A stretch of 64,000 nucleotides of DNA from Bacteroides stercorirosoris (GCF_900142015.1 NZ_FQZN01000006.1:164528-228527), one strand, 5' to 3'. Positions 1 to 9,161 are shown, counted from the stretch's first letter. Notes: a model not told the origin generated them from the sequence alone. Program-made: numbers and translations.

Positions 1-1
1 G

Positions 2-883
2 TTTGCTCAGGCATATAAGGTGATTGAGAAGAGTGACAAAAGGGCTCCTGCATGGTATGAGTCGGCAGAGTCCGGTTACATTGTAGCTTCTGCTGAGACG
101 GCTTCTATGGAAGAGGCTCGCCAGCAATGTATGGAAAGCGTAAAGCGGCAGATTATCCAGGCCGTTGCGCAGAATATCGAGTTTTCGGATTCTCACGTAG
201 TGAAGCAAACTTCCGGTAACGGTGACCGTATCACGGAATTTGTGGATCAATATCTGGCGGAAGGTTCTACCCGTGCGGCTTCTTTGCCTTTTATCAAAGG
301 TATTTCGCTTTCTAAAGTAGACGGTTCCTATTGGGAGAAACGCCGTGACAAGAAATCCGGTAAGATTACTTATGTTTATGCCATACGCTATCCCTTTCCT
401 GAGAGTGAACATAAGGCATTAGTACGTCAGTTTGAAGAGCAGGACCGTGCGATGGAAGATTTGGTAAAGGGTCTGGAAGAGCATATTTCCGATATATCTT
501 CCGTGGAAGAGATAGATCAGTGCATTACTAAGATGCGTCCTGCTGTGGAGTATTTCTTTGATAAGACTCGTCGGGAATGGGCGGAAGGTGTAGTTCTGAA
601 TTACAAGAAACTGCCTGGATTTATCACTGCCGAAGGAAAAGAGAACGGAAAAGGTGCGTATGTGGTTTCCTTATTTATAAAAGGAAAGAAGATTACGACA
701 GCTGCCATGCCGAAACTGACGTCCAACTGCGCTTCCCAATTGAAAGCTGTGCCGCGTGGCGAAGATATTCTGATAACTTATAGTAGTGAAGACTGTTTGG
801 AAGATGAAGAAAACTTTGTGGAGCTGACATTCAGGATGCCGGGAAAATCATTGAAGCATAAGTTTTATTTTCAGGTGAAATAG
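2..883 (+). CDS. LPP20-like secreted protein, 5' end outside window
   Basis: Secreted envelope protein of unknown function. The reading frame is open to the first base of the window, and the codons before the GTG at 20 read FAQAYK, like the end of a signal peptide, so the true start lies upstream and GTG20 is not the start. About 290 mature residues are visible. The N-terminal part (APAW, then an alanine-rich helix EEARQQCMESVKRQI) and the SYWEK stretch near residue 105 resemble the LPP20 lipoprotein fold and recur in the products at 49799 and 50451, so I infer a shared family. The C-terminal third has no motif I recognise. Function unknown; family assignment is by eye. Confidence 0.75.
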   Translation, partial: FAQAYKVIEKSDKRAPAWYESAESGYIVASAETASMEEARQQCMESVKRQIIQAVAQNIEFSDSHVVKQTSGNGDRITEFVDQYLAEGSTRAASLPFIKGISLSKVDGSYWEKRRDKKSGKITYVYAIRYPFPESEHKALVRQFEEQDRAMEDLVKGLEEHISDISSVEEIDQCITKMRPAVEYFFDKTRREWAEGVVLNYKKLPGFITAEGKENGKGAYVVSLFIKGKKITTAAMPKLTSNCASQLKAVPRGEDILITYSSEDCLEDEENFVELTFRMPGKSLKHKFYFQVK

Positions 884-923
884 TGGCATTGATTGTTTCA
901 TTGCTTTTTGAGCGGTTATGATG

Positions 924-1014
924 CACCACAGATTACACAGATTTACACAGATTAGGAAAGATGTCTCTGATTATTAATAAACTAAATCTGTGCTAATCTG
1001 TGTAATCTGTGGTG
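924..1014. repeat. Hairpin element, CACAGATTA-type arms
   Basis: Inverted repeat with left arm 924-954 and right arm 985-1014. The arms are 30 bases with 2 mismatches, around a 30-base AT-rich loop. Each arm is three tandem copies of a 9-base word (CACAGATTA, CACAGATTT, CACAGATTA), opened by CACCACAGATT. The same design occurs at 8452-8541, and with CACGGAT words at 14249-14319 and 17204-17691. It lies in the spacer after the LPP20-like gene and could form a strong RNA hairpin in either direction, but there is no T-run typical of an intrinsic terminator. Confidence 0.9.
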
Positions 1015-1055
1015 AAATAATTCATTTCTGTACCGTTTTGAATCAACCGCCTGTC

Positions 1056-1454
1056 TTATTTTTGAGACAGTTGTTTCACCTCGCCATTTTCTTTTTCAAA
1101 CCGATAATTACCACCTTTCTCGCTCAGTTCGAATAAAGAGAGTTGTTCCGTTGCATTATCCACAATCAGCAATGCGCTCTGTTCCGCAAAACGCTTTACA
1201 TCCATACTGAACGGCTCTTCTGTGATTTTTTTATTTACCAGTACACTGTCGTTTATCAGGATCGATAGGGAGTCTCCGGTAAATCCTTTCGTTAACGTAA
1301 TGGTATATGTCTCGATGAAGTTGCGGTCTTCGTCTTTTTGTTTTTGCAGGCGTAGGCTCATATAGATGAAGATAACGACTATGAAGATAACTGCAAAAGC
1401 CAGGATGCCATTGCCTATCATAAACTGTTTGTTGGTATTCAAGTGGTGTGCCAT
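1056..1454 (-). CDS. Small single-pass membrane protein, unknown function
   Basis: Product of 132 residues. A short polar N-terminus is followed by one clear transmembrane segment (about residues 12-32, rich in I, V and F), then a basic stretch (RLQKQKDED) and a polar soluble domain of about 95 residues rich in beta-prone sequence. This suggests an inner-membrane anchor with a soluble domain. I do not recognise the family. A TACATTTG -7 element lies upstream (1479-1486, minus strand), supporting the ATG at 1454 and a separate transcript. The next gene on this strand is outside the window. Confidence 0.6.
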   Translation of the reverse strand: MAHHLNTNKQFMIGNGILAFAVIFIVVIFIYMSLRLQKQKDEDRNFIETYTITLTKGFTGDSLSILINDSVLVNKKITEEPFSMDVKRFAEQSALLIVDNATEQLSLFELSEKGGNYRFEKENGEVKQLSQK

Positions 1455-1478
1455 AAGGATAAAGTTTTAAGAATGGTA

Positions 1479-1486
1479 CAAATGTA
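1479..1486 (-). promoter_or_regulatory. Bacteroides -7 element (TACATTTG)
   Basis: CAAATGTA on the plus strand reads TACATTTG on the minus strand, matching TAnnTTTG. It lies 25 bp upstream of the ATG at 1454. No good -33 TTTG is seen at the usual distance. Confidence 0.45.
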
Positions 1487-1584
1487 ATGAATAAACCCTA
1501 TATTAGGTAATATTTTAAGAGTTTTGTATCTGATGAATGCACTCATCATTGGGCAAATGTGTAATTACTATCCTATCTACAGAT

Positions 1585-1694
1585 AGCTACAAGGCCTTTT
1601 TGCTAGGGCTACACCTTTTGGTTGGAATGGCTACACCCTTTCCGATAAAAGGTGTAGCCCTTTTAGGGAAAGGGTGTAGCCTTGGAGTGGATAA
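1585..1694. repeat. 22-bp-phased array 1, word GGCTACACC, with inverted units
   Basis: Five word positions spaced exactly 22 bp apart: 1585 (AGCTACAAG, degenerate), 1607 and 1629 (GGCTACACC), 1651 and 1673 (GGTGTAGCC, the reverse complement). The last two units are therefore inverted relative to the first ones but keep the same phase. Arm 1606-1620 pairs with 1647-1660, and arm 1629-1643 pairs with 1666-1681, so the pairings interleave and would be alternative or pseudoknotted. No gene covers it. It lies between the promoter of the 1056-1454 gene and the TPR pseudogene. Confidence 0.85.
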
Positions 1695-1849
1695 TATTTC
1701 GCTTTAGAAATGGTGGTAATTATTTTATATGATTGAGTACTTTTTCCCTTGTTTTTGTATGTTATTAAACTACATATTCGTATCTTTGGTTGTCAGGAAT
1801 GAGAACTCTGTTCTGAATGCTATGAATAAACAGTCTTTTTGCTGATAAG

Positions 1850-2435
1850 ATATGAAGAACAAAAGATGCATCTGAAATTTTTGATAGGGTAGAGAAGTAT
1901 ATGGAAACATGTCCTGATAGTGCATTATTGCTTTTAAATCAAATACCACAATCGGAAAAACTTCAAGGAAAGGAATGTGCTGATTATGCTTTACTATTGA
2001 CTCAGGCACGTGATAAAAACTGTTTGGATAGTTTACAATCTGATTCTTTAATAAAGCTGGCGGTAGATTATTATCAGGATAGTGATGATAAGGTAAGAGG
2101 GGGGAAGGTTTTATTCTATTATGGTAAAGTAATTGCTTTACAAGGAGATAATGAAAGGCCATGCAAGCCTATTTAGAAGCACAAGAAAGGCTGGAAGGTA
2201 CAAAAGAATATAAATTGCAGGCTTGGATACAAGAATATGTCGGACGAATAAATGATGATCAAGAAAGATATGATATGGCATTGGATAACTATCAGAAGTT
2301 TATTTTTATAACAAAAAGAAGGTGAAATGTAATGAGCAGGATTATCGGGAGAGTTTACAGAAGTATATGAAACAAAACAAGGAAATTATTGCTGCCAATG
2401 AGCAATTAATTAGCCAGTATATTAGTCAAATTTAA
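1850..2435 (+). pseudogene. Decayed TPR-type regulatory/lipoprotein gene
   Basis: Remnant of a Bacteroides tetratricopeptide-type protein. One open segment (in frame from about 1859, ATG at 1901, to 2176) has typical TPR text such as CPDSALLLLNQIP and LTQARDKNCLD. It ends in an off-frame tail. The protein resumes in another frame at the ATG at 2161 (QAYLEAQERLEG, then ERYDMALDNYQKF) and stops at 2322-2324. A third piece (NEQDYRESLQKYMKQ, AANEQLISQYISQ) continues to the TAA at 2433. An in-frame TGA also precedes residue R-T-K-D at the 5' end. At least two frameshifts and a lost N-terminus make a working product unlikely. The intact parent would probably have been a TPR protein with a C-terminal coiled coil. 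Confidence 0.75.
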
Positions 2436-2503
2436 TTGCTTGATTATTGGGAGAAAGAATGTTTCTCTTTTCTCCCTTTTAATTTAATGTTAAATATTTA
2501 TAT

Positions 2504-3757
2504 ATGAAGATAATCATATTTTTATTTCTTATAATGACTTGTTCCCTGCCGATGGAATCTCAATCACAGGGGTATGTTATAGACGGGAAAGATAATAGCC
2601 CCTTATCCGGCGTAAATATATACCTGCAAAAAGATTCTGTAGGAATAGGTGTGACTGATGAAAATGGGCATTTCAATATTGAGGATATGGAGAATATTGC
2701 AGGAAGTGATACGATTATTTTCTCGTATGTGGGATATCTTTCTCTTAAACTTACCCTTAAGGATTTGAGATATTCGGCCTATCGCGTGACAATGTATACT
2801 TATTCTCAGCAATTGCCGGAAGTGAGTGTGAAGGGAGAACGAGGACGCATCTTTCTCAATTATGAACCTTTGAAGGATTTGCCTGTAGCTGTTGTCTCTT
2901 CTGGCTCCTTCATCCAAAATGGCAAGATATATATCATATCAGGAAATGAAAAGACTCTGGTACCCGGCAGTAGTCTTTCTGATAAAATGTATGTTTATGA
3001 CGTTGCTACAAATACTTGGACAGAAAGTCTGCAAAAGTTTGCCCGACGTAATGGGCATAGAGCGCATTATTATAAAGGAAAGGTATTCATCGTGGGGGGA
3101 AAGTATTTATCCACCAACCGTAGATTGGAATATACGGCACCTCAGATTGAAATTTATGATTCGGATAGAGATACTCTGTATGTGGATTGGGTGAATCCTC
3201 ATCAGGCGGTAGATCCAGCTACATTCATTTATGATGATTGTCTGTATATGATGGGTGGCACCATAAAAAAGAACGTGTACTCTGATAATATACATATACT
3301 TGATTTTAAAACAGGTATTTGGTATGATGCCAGAATTGTTATTCCAAAAGAAAGAAGAGATTTTATGAGATGTGTTTTGGTGGGACATATTGCTTATTTC
3401 TTTGGTGGTCAATACACGACTTCAATGTGGAAAGTCAGAAGTTATGATTTGGAGACAGGTGCCTGGAACGACTTATGTAATTTAAAGGAAGGAGTCTGTT
3501 GCCCGGGAGTTACAACCAATGGAAATCTGATTTATATTTATGAAAATATGAACTTGCAGATATATAATATCAGAACGAATACTGTGAATGCCTATTATTT
3601 TACGGACGGTTCGGAGAGTTCCGGATTGTTCTATGCTGACGGAAAACTTTATGTCGTAGGTGGTCGTCAACAACCTTCATTTTCTGACGACCTGGAGCCT
3701 AGAATCGAACCTGAAAATGTTTTTTCTGTTGATGTAAGTCATATAAGTTCTGAATAA
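2504..3757 (+). CDS. Secreted protein with CarboxypepD_reg-like domain and kelch-type propeller
   Basis: A 417-residue exported protein. Residues 1-21 form a signal peptide ending near SQS. Residues 23-105 look like the carboxypeptidase-regulatory-like beta-sandwich common in Bacteroidota surface proteins (SPLSGVNIYL, VGVTDENGHFNI-type text, FSYVGYLSLKLTL). From about residue 125 to the end there are repeated kelch-type blades (KIYIISG, VYDVATNTW, KVFIVGGK, CLYMMGGT, AYFFGGQ, KLYVVGG), about six, so a beta-propeller is likely. Catalytic residues cannot be assigned; binding to a ligand or partner is inferred. It follows the TPR pseudogene by 68 bp and may once have been co-expressed with it. 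Confidence 0.75.
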   Translation: MKIIIFLFLIMTCSLPMESQSQGYVIDGKDNSPLSGVNIYLQKDSVGIGVTDENGHFNIEDMENIAGSDTIIFSYVGYLSLKLTLKDLRYSAYRVTMYTYSQQLPEVSVKGERGRIFLNYEPLKDLPVAVVSSGSFIQNGKIYIISGNEKTLVPGSSLSDKMYVYDVATNTWTESLQKFARRNGHRAHYYKGKVFIVGGKYLSTNRRLEYTAPQIEIYDSDRDTLYVDWVNPHQAVDPATFIYDDCLYMMGGTIKKNVYSDNIHILDFKTGIWYDARIVIPKERRDFMRCVLVGHIAYFFGGQYTTSMWKVRSYDLETGAWNDLCNLKEGVCCPGVTTNGNLIYIYENMNLQIYNIRTNTVNAYYFTDGSESSGLFYADGKLYVVGGRQQPSFSDDLEPRIEPENVFSVDVSHISSE

Positions 3758-3764
3758 ACAAAAT

Positions 3765-3848
3765 GAGTTCTTTTCCTTTTATAAACAGTTAGACAAAATG
3801 GAAAGGTTGTTGGCATCATTAAGAAAGATGGTCGGATATGAAGAATGA
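3765..3848 (+). other. Possible C-terminal gene fragment
   Basis: Short in-frame stretch reading EFFSFYKQLDKMERLLASL, then RKMVGYEE and a TGA at 3846, with no start codon at its beginning. Its amphipathic helix-like text looks more protein-like than the surrounding spacer. It could be the tail of a degraded gene or chance. Nothing else is seen between 3758 and 3957. Confidence 0.2.
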
Positions 3849-3957
3849 GAAAAATGACTGATTTTGAACGTACAGACAATCTTTTCAACAATTAAGAAGC
3901 TGCTCTTTGAATTTATTTGCCTAATATTGCAGCTGAAAACCTTTAAATGAATATGCC

Positions 3958-4782
3958 ATGAAACGAAAAGTAACCTTTCTGTTACTATTATTCTGCATGT
4001 TTACCCTGCACGCGCAGGAAGTGTATGAAACGAAAAAAGACTTGTCCTATATCCCTGACACGGAAGCGGATGCTTACCGGAAAGAACGCTGCAAACTGGA
4101 TGTCTACTATCCGGCAGGCAAGAAAGATTTCCCGACTATCGTCTGGTTTCATGGTGGTGGATTGGAAGGAGGCAATAAACACATTCCCCGGGAACTGATG
4201 AATAGAGGATTTGCTGTTGTGGCGGTGAACTATCGTCTGAGTCCTAAAGCCAAGAATCCTGCTTATATTGAAGATGCTGCGGCTGCCGTGGCGTGGACGT
4301 TCAATCATATCGAAGAATATGGCGGCAATAAGGATAAAATTTTTGTTTCCGGTCATTCCGCCGGAGGTTACCTTTCACTGATACTGGCTATGGATAAGAA
4401 ATATTTGGAAGCCTATGGCGCAGACGCCGATAAGGTGGCGGCCTATCTTCCGGTCAGCGGACAGACGGTTACTCATTTCACTATCCGCAAAGAACGCGGG
4501 CTGCCGAATGGCATTCCTATTATTGACGAATACGCTCCGGTGAACCGCGTGCGTAAGAATACTGCTCCTGTTGTATTGATTACCGGAGACCGCAATCTGG
4601 AAATGGCCGACCGTTGGGAAGAGAATGCCCTGTTTGCTTCCGTATCGAAGAATATCGGTAATAAACAAGTCACTTTGTATGAATTGCAGGGATTCAATCA
4701 CGGCACGGTGCTTGAACCCGCCTGCTTCCTGATTATAAATTATATCCGCGAACATTGTCCGGACAAAGCGGTGAAGAAATAA
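3958..4782 (+). CDS. Secreted alpha/beta-hydrolase esterase (HSL/Abhydrolase_3-like)
   Basis: Carboxylesterase-type alpha/beta hydrolase of 274 residues with a cleavable signal peptide (residues 1-19, ending HAQE). Family marks are the oxyanion motif HGGG at about residue 65, the nucleophile elbow GHSAGG with Ser near 133, a candidate acid in TGDRN near 208 and a candidate His in FNHGT near 247. Together these form a complete catalytic triad. It is the first of three plus-strand secreted enzymes (a second esterase 31 bp downstream, then a GH3 glycosidase), so removal of acyl groups from hemicellulose or oligosaccharides in the periplasm is likely. Exact substrate unknown. Confidence 0.85.
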   Translation: MKRKVTFLLLLFCMFTLHAQEVYETKKDLSYIPDTEADAYRKERCKLDVYYPAGKKDFPTIVWFHGGGLEGGNKHIPRELMNRGFAVVAVNYRLSPKAKNPAYIEDAAAAVAWTFNHIEEYGGNKDKIFVSGHSAGGYLSLILAMDKKYLEAYGADADKVAAYLPVSGQTVTHFTIRKERGLPNGIPIIDEYAPVNRVRKNTAPVVLITGDRNLEMADRWEENALFASVSKNIGNKQVTLYELQGFNHGTVLEPACFLIINYIREHCPDKAVKK

Positions 4783-4813
4783 CATCCATCATACCTTCAA
4801 CAAAATTGCCATT

Positions 4814-6007
4814 ATGAAAAGACTCACAATTTTAGCCGCTGTCCTGCTGATGTGTGTGGCAACCTTTGCACAGGAAGCCCTTTGGGGAATCGGTCCACTC
4901 GTATCTCCCGAAATTTATGATAATAACATAGTTCTTTTCCGGCTGAAGGCTCCGAAAGCGGTGAAAGTACAAATCACGGGTGATTTCCTGCCAAAGCAGA
5001 AAGTAAAGATTCCGAATGGGGAATATGAAATCCCGGGAGTTGTAGATATGACCGAAGGTAAGGATGGCGTATGGGAATACACTACCCCCGAACCATTGCA
5101 ACCGGAACTTTACAGTTACTCTTTTATAGTAGACGGGCTTCGCATGAATGACCCCGCCAATGTCTATCTGATACGTGACGTGGCCACTCTTACCAATGTA
5201 TTTATCATCGGTGGTGAGCGTGCCGATTTGTATAAGGTCAATCAGGTACCTCATGGCACGGTGTCCCGCATCTGGTACAACAGTCCGGCACTTGGCATGG
5301 AGCGCCGCATGACTGTCTACACTCCTGCCGGTTATGAAACCAGTGGCAAACGCTACCCGGTGTTCTATCTTCTCCACGGCATGGGTGGTGATGAAGAAGC
5401 CTGGATTTCCCTCGGCCGTACTTCGCAGATACTGGACAATCTGATTGCACAAGGTAAGGCGAAGCCCATGATTGTGGTGATGACGAATGGCAATGCCTCA
5501 CAGGAAGCCGCTCCGGGTGAGTCTTCCCTCGGCATGAAGCCTCCTACAATGCAATTGCCCAAAACGATGGACGGCTCTTTCGAACAGGCGTTTCCCGATG
5601 TGGTGAAATTCGTTGATAAGAACTATCGTACCCTTAAGAGTAAGTCCGGGCGTGCCATTGCCGGATTGTCTATGGGTGGTTTCCACTCCCTGCACATATC
5701 CAAGCAATATCCCGATATGTTTGATTATGTCGGTTTGTTCTCTGCCGCCATCCTGCCGAATAAGGATGTTTCCTCTCCGGTATATGAAGATATGGAAGGC
5801 AAGCTGAAAATACAGTTTGCCAAGAAACCGTCTCTCTACTGGATAGCTATCGGAAAAACCGATTTTCTTTATAAGGCGAATGAGGATTACCGGAAACTGT
5901 TGGATGAGAACGGGTATAAATATACTTATTACGAAACCGGTGAAGGACATATCTGGAAGAACTGGCGTATTTATCTGAGCGAGTTTATTCCATTGCTTTT
6001 CAAGTAA
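4814..6007 (+). CDS. CE1-type esterase with N-terminal E-set domain
   Basis: A 397-residue secreted enzyme. After a signal peptide (residues 1-19, AAVLLMCVATFAQ) comes an immunoglobulin-like E-set/CBM48-like module (about 25-130, VLFRLKAPKAVKVQITGDF). An esterase D/feruloyl-esterase-type catalytic domain follows (about 140-395). Visible motifs are FYLLHGMGGDEEAW, the nucleophile elbow GLSMGG with Ser near residue 285, an acid candidate in GKTDFLY, and the catalytic His in GEGHIWKNW near 378. The architecture matches Bacteroidota CE1 esterases that release ferulate or acetate from arabinoxylan. Substrate is inferred from architecture and from the neighbouring esterase and GH3 genes. Confidence 0.85.
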   Translation: MKRLTILAAVLLMCVATFAQEALWGIGPLVSPEIYDNNIVLFRLKAPKAVKVQITGDFLPKQKVKIPNGEYEIPGVVDMTEGKDGVWEYTTPEPLQPELYSYSFIVDGLRMNDPANVYLIRDVATLTNVFIIGGERADLYKVNQVPHGTVSRIWYNSPALGMERRMTVYTPAGYETSGKRYPVFYLLHGMGGDEEAWISLGRTSQILDNLIAQGKAKPMIVVMTNGNASQEAAPGESSLGMKPPTMQLPKTMDGSFEQAFPDVVKFVDKNYRTLKSKSGRAIAGLSMGGFHSLHISKQYPDMFDYVGLFSAAILPNKDVSSPVYEDMEGKLKIQFAKKPSLYWIAIGKTDFLYKANEDYRKLLDENGYKYTYYETGEGHIWKNWRIYLSEFIPLLFK

Positions 6008-6021
6008 AGTCTTCCGCAAAT

Positions 6022-6055
6022 ACATCCTGCCGTACCCTTCGGTATAGCAGGATGT
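6022..6055 (+). terminator. Hairpin after CE1 esterase, UUCG-type loop
   Basis: ACATCCTGC (6022-6030) pairs perfectly with GCAGGATGT (6047-6055). An inner TACC/GGTA pairing is closed by a CTTCGG-type loop. A short TTATCTTT follows. It probably ends the esterase transcript. The start of a -7 element for the next gene lies directly after it. Confidence 0.55.
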
Positions 6056-6058
6056 TGT

Positions 6059-6066
6059 TATCTTTG
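6059..6066 (+). promoter_or_regulatory. Bacteroides -7 element before GH3 gene
   Basis: TATCTTTG matches TAnnTTTG and sits 27 bp before the GH3 start codon. No convincing -33 TTTG is seen because the upstream bases form the hairpin at 6022-6055. Confidence 0.5.
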
Positions 6067-6092
6067 CACGCATAATAACCAAATTCAAAACC

Positions 6093-8426
6093 ATGAATAG
6101 AAAATTAATCTTATCCTTAGCCCTGTCCGGGCTTGTGTTAACCACTATGGCGCAGACTTCCGTAGCTCCCGCCATCCCCAGAGACGAGAAAATAGAGAAG
6201 GAAGTAGAGGCTCTGCTCAAGAAGATGACCCTTGAAGAAAAGATAGGTCAGATGACGGAACTTACCATCGACGTGATTACGAAGCGCGATCATTCCTCTA
6301 AAGATTTTCAGGTAGACGATGCCCTGCTGGACACCGTTATCGGTAAGTATAAAGTAGGCTCTATTCTGAATGTCCCCCAGGGTGTTGCCCAATCCAAGGA
6401 GAAGTGGGAGGAAATCATCCGGAAGATACAAGATAAATCAATGAAAGTGATGGGTATTCCCTGCATCTATGGCGTAGACCAGATACATGGAACCACTTAT
6501 ACGTTGGGCGGAACATTCTTCCCGCAAGGCATCAATATGGCAGCTACCTTCAACCGCGGACTGGTGCGTGAAGGTTCGCGCATCTCCGCTTATGAGACCA
6601 AGGCCGGAAGTATCCCCTGGACGTATGCTCCCGTTCTCGACCTGGCGCGTGACGCCCGCTGGCCCCGCCATTGGGAAAACTATGGCGAAGATTGCTATGT
6701 AAATGCAGAAATGGGACGCGAGTCCGTCCTCGGTTTCCAGGGAGAAGACCCCAATAAGATAGGAAAACAACACGTGGCCGCTTGCCTCAAGCACTATATG
6801 GGCTATGGCGTTCCGGTGTCGGGCAAGGACCGTACTCCTTCATCTATTACTGTGCAGGATATGCGTGAAAAGCATTTTGCACCGTTCGTCGAGGGTATCA
6901 AGGCCGGTGCCCTGTCCGTTATGGTAAACTCTGCCATGAACAACGGACTTCCTTTCCACGCCAACTACGAATTGCTGACGCAGTGGCTGAAAGAAGACCT
7001 GAACTGGGATGGCCTGATCGTGACCGACTGGGCGGATATCAATAACCTCTATACCCGTGACAAGATTGCCGGAAGCAAGAAGGAAGCCATCAAAATCGCC
7101 ATCAATGCCGGTATCGATATGTCTATGGTCCCCTACGAATGGAGTTTCTGTACCTATCTGAAAGAGCTGGTGGAAGAAGGCGAAGTGCCTATGAGCCGTA
7201 TTGACGATGCCGTACGCCGTGTGTTGCGCATGAAATACCGGTTGGGATTGTTCGATACCCCTGCTTACAATCATAAGGAATTTCCTTTGTTCGGTGGTAA
7301 GGAACATGCTGCTGCGGCTTTGCAGGCTGCCGAAGAGTCTTTGGTGCTGCTGAAGAATGCAGATGGCATCCTGCCGTTGGCTTCCGGTAAGAAACTGTTG
7401 ATAACCGGCCCTAATGCCAACTCCATGCGCACGCTTAACGGCGGCTGGTCTTACTCCTGGCAAGGCGACAAGGCTGATGATTGCGCGGCCGATTATAACA
7501 CCATCCTTGAGTCGTTCACCAACAAGTTCGGTGCTTCCAATATTATCTATGAGCCGGGCGTTACTTATAAGAAAGGTGGTGCCTGGTGGGAAGAAAACGC
7601 TCCCGAAATAGATAAAGCCTTGGCTGCCGCCGTCCATGCGGATTATATCATTGCCTGTATCGGAGAGAATTCCTACTGTGAAACTCCGGGTAACCTGAAC
7701 AACCTCTTCCTCTCCAAAAATCAGCTCGACTTGGTGAAAGCACTGGCTGCCACCGGTAAACCGGTTGTGCTTGTGCTGAACGAGGGACGTCCGCGCATCG
7801 TCAGCGAAATAGAACCGTTGGCAAAAGCGGTGATCAACACGATGCTCCCGGGCAATTACGGTGGCGACGCTCTTGCAAACCTTGTATCCGGCGACGCCAA
7901 CTTCAGCGGAAAGATGCCTTATACTTATCCGAGAGATATCAATTCACTGTTTACCTATGACTATAAACCTTGTGAAGACCTCGAAAAGATGCAGGGCGCT
8001 TATGATTATGATGCCGTGATGTCCGTACAGTGGGCATTCGGTTACGGATTGAGCTATACTACTTATGCTTACAGTAATCTCAAGGCGGACAAAACGAGTT
8101 TCACTGCCGATGATGTGCTGACCTTTACTGTGGACGTGAAGAACACTGGAAACCGTATAGGCAAAGAAAGCGTCCTGTTGTTCAGCAGCGACCTGATAGC
8201 TTCACTCACGCCTGATGTGCGCCGTCTGCGTGCTTTCGAGAAGGTGGAATTGAGACCGGGTGAAACCAAAACCGTTACCCTGAAAGTGAAAGGCTCCGAC
8301 CTTGCTTTCGTTGGCTATGACGGCAAATGGATATTGGAGAAAGGTGATTTTCGCATCCAGACAGGTAATCAGACGCTGAATATCACCTGCACGGATACGA
8401 AGAAGTGGAATACGCCGAATAAATAA
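6093..8426 (+). CDS. GH3 beta-glycosidase (BglX-like), secreted
   Basis: Glycoside hydrolase family 3 enzyme of 777 residues that removes terminal beta-linked glucose or xylose from oligosaccharides. A signal peptide (residues 1-20) is followed by the (beta/alpha)8 domain with [27 protein letters not shown] and the nucleophile motif LIVTDWAD (Asp near residue 311). The alpha/beta sandwich domain begins around 390 ([15 protein letters not shown]). A C-terminal fibronectin III-like domain covers about 680-765 ([12 protein letters not shown]). Length and order are those of BglX-type beta-glucosidases. With the two upstream esterases it would finish hemicellulose breakdown in the periplasm. Beta-glucosidase versus beta-xylosidase cannot be decided here. 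Confidence 0.93.
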   Translation: MNRKLILSLALSGLVLTTMAQTSVAPAIPRDEKIEKEVEALLKKMTLEEKIGQMTELTIDVITKRDHSSKDFQVDDALLDTVIGKYKVGSILNVPQGVAQSKEKWEEIIRKIQDKSMKVMGIPCIYGVDQIHGTTYTLGGTFFPQGINMAATFNRGLVREGSRISAYETKAGSIPWTYAPVLDLARDARWPRHWENYGEDCYVNAEMGRESVLGFQGEDPNKIGKQHVAACLKHYMGYGVPVSGKDRTPSSITVQDMREKHFAPFVEGIKAGALSVMVNSAMNNGLPFHANYELLTQWLKEDLNWDGLIVTDWADINNLYTRDKIAGSKKEAIKIAINAGIDMSMVPYEWSFCTYLKELVEEGEVPMSRIDDAVRRVLRMKYRLGLFDTPAYNHKEFPLFGGKEHAAAALQAAEESLVLLKNADGILPLASGKKLLITGPNANSMRTLNGGWSYSWQGDKADDCAADYNTILESFTNKFGASNIIYEPGVTYKKGGAWWEENAPEIDKALAAAVHADYIIACIGENSYCETPGNLNNLFLSKNQLDLVKALAATGKPVVLVLNEGRPRIVSEIEPLAKAVINTMLPGNYGGDALANLVSGDANFSGKMPYTYPRDINSLFTYDYKPCEDLEKMQGAYDYDAVMSVQWAFGYGLSYTTYAYSNLKADKTSFTADDVLTFTVDVKNTGNRIGKESVLLFSSDLIASLTPDVRRLRAFEKVELRPGETKTVTLKVKGSDLAFVGYDGKWILEKGDFRIQTGNQTLNITCTDTKKWNTPNK

Positions 8427-8451
8427 GATTTTTCCGGAAGGTGCCGAAACA

Positions 8452-8541
8452 CACCACAGATTACACGGATTGACGCAGATTAAAATAAAATAATTGATTA
8501 TCAAGATAGATGATCTGTGTCAATTCGTGTAATCTGTGGTG
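8452..8541. repeat. Hairpin element, CACAGATTA/CACGGATTG-type arms
   Basis: Left arm 8452-8482 (CACCACAGATTACACGGATT, then GACGCAGATTA) and right arm 8513-8541 are inverted copies differing at 2 of 29 positions. It has the same 9-base word structure and the same CACCACAGATTACAC opening as the hairpin at 924-1014, which shows one dispersed family. It starts 26 bp after the GH3 stop codon. Confidence 0.9.
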
Positions 8542-8753
8542 TATTTTGATACACCCACATACATAAAGTAACCCTGTCGCCCTTCCCCTTTATCAAAAAG
8601 ACAGTAAAACATCCGTATTGCTGTCCTTCTCGTTTCGTAAAAAGGTGAAAATAGATTTCCTTTCTATTGCATAAAAGAATATAAATGCATGAATCTGAAT
8701 AATAATTCCCAGTTCCCCCATGTTTATGCAAAATAACTAACTATCTGATATGC

Positions 8754-8864
8754 CCAATCTATATATGTAACGCCTCCAATCTATATATCTAATGCTTCCG
8801 ATCTATATATGTAATGCCTTCCATCTCTATATCCGACACTTCCCATCTCTATTTCCTTCATGAA
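8754..8864. repeat. 22-bp-phased array 2, word CCAATCTATATAT
   Basis: Units begin at 8754 (CCAATCTATATATGTAACGC), 8776, 8798, 8821 and 8843, giving steps of 22, 22, 23 and 22 bp. The first three are nearly identical through CTATATAT; the last two are diverged (CCATCTCTAT). The rest of the 800-bp spacer between the GH3 gene and rimP (8427-9227) holds the hairpin at 8452-8541 and the rimP promoter. I see no gene in it; the small ORFs there have no protein-like composition. Confidence 0.85.
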
Positions 8865-9130
8865 CCAACACTATTTCGTCCTCCAGCGGAATATATTTCT
8901 TTTTTTAGAGTTGTTCGTATTTATGTATTCCTTTATTTATCTGCCAGATACGGTTTTTTACTTCCGTATTTCCGTTTACGCCGCCCGCTACACGTAAATA
9001 CGCCATTCTCGTGATGCATAAAATACAAAATGTCAAATGCATAATTACACCTCCGAAGCCGTTTTACAGAAGTCATTTATGCTACTTTCTCTCTTCAAGA
9101 GCGTTAAATGATTCTTTTTTTCTCTAATAT

Positions 9131-9161
9131 TTTGTAGTCGAACAGATTATTTATATCTTTG
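9131..9161 (+). promoter_or_regulatory. Full Bacteroides promoter of rimP-nusA-infB
   Basis: TTTG at 9131-9134, a 19-bp spacer, then TATCTTTG at 9154-9161. This is an exact fit to the TTTG-N19-21-TAnnTTTG primary promoter of Bacteroides. Transcription would begin near 9168, giving a leader of about 60 nt before rimP. Confidence 0.8.

Noticed and set aside
1770..2162. A 130-codon minus-strand ORF
   Set aside because: It is the complement of the TPR pseudogene, whose plus-strand frames show clear TPR text.
8501..9014. Small ORFs in the GH3-rimP spacer
   Set aside because: They overlap the hairpin at 8452-8541 or the 22-bp array and have no protein-like composition or conserved motif.
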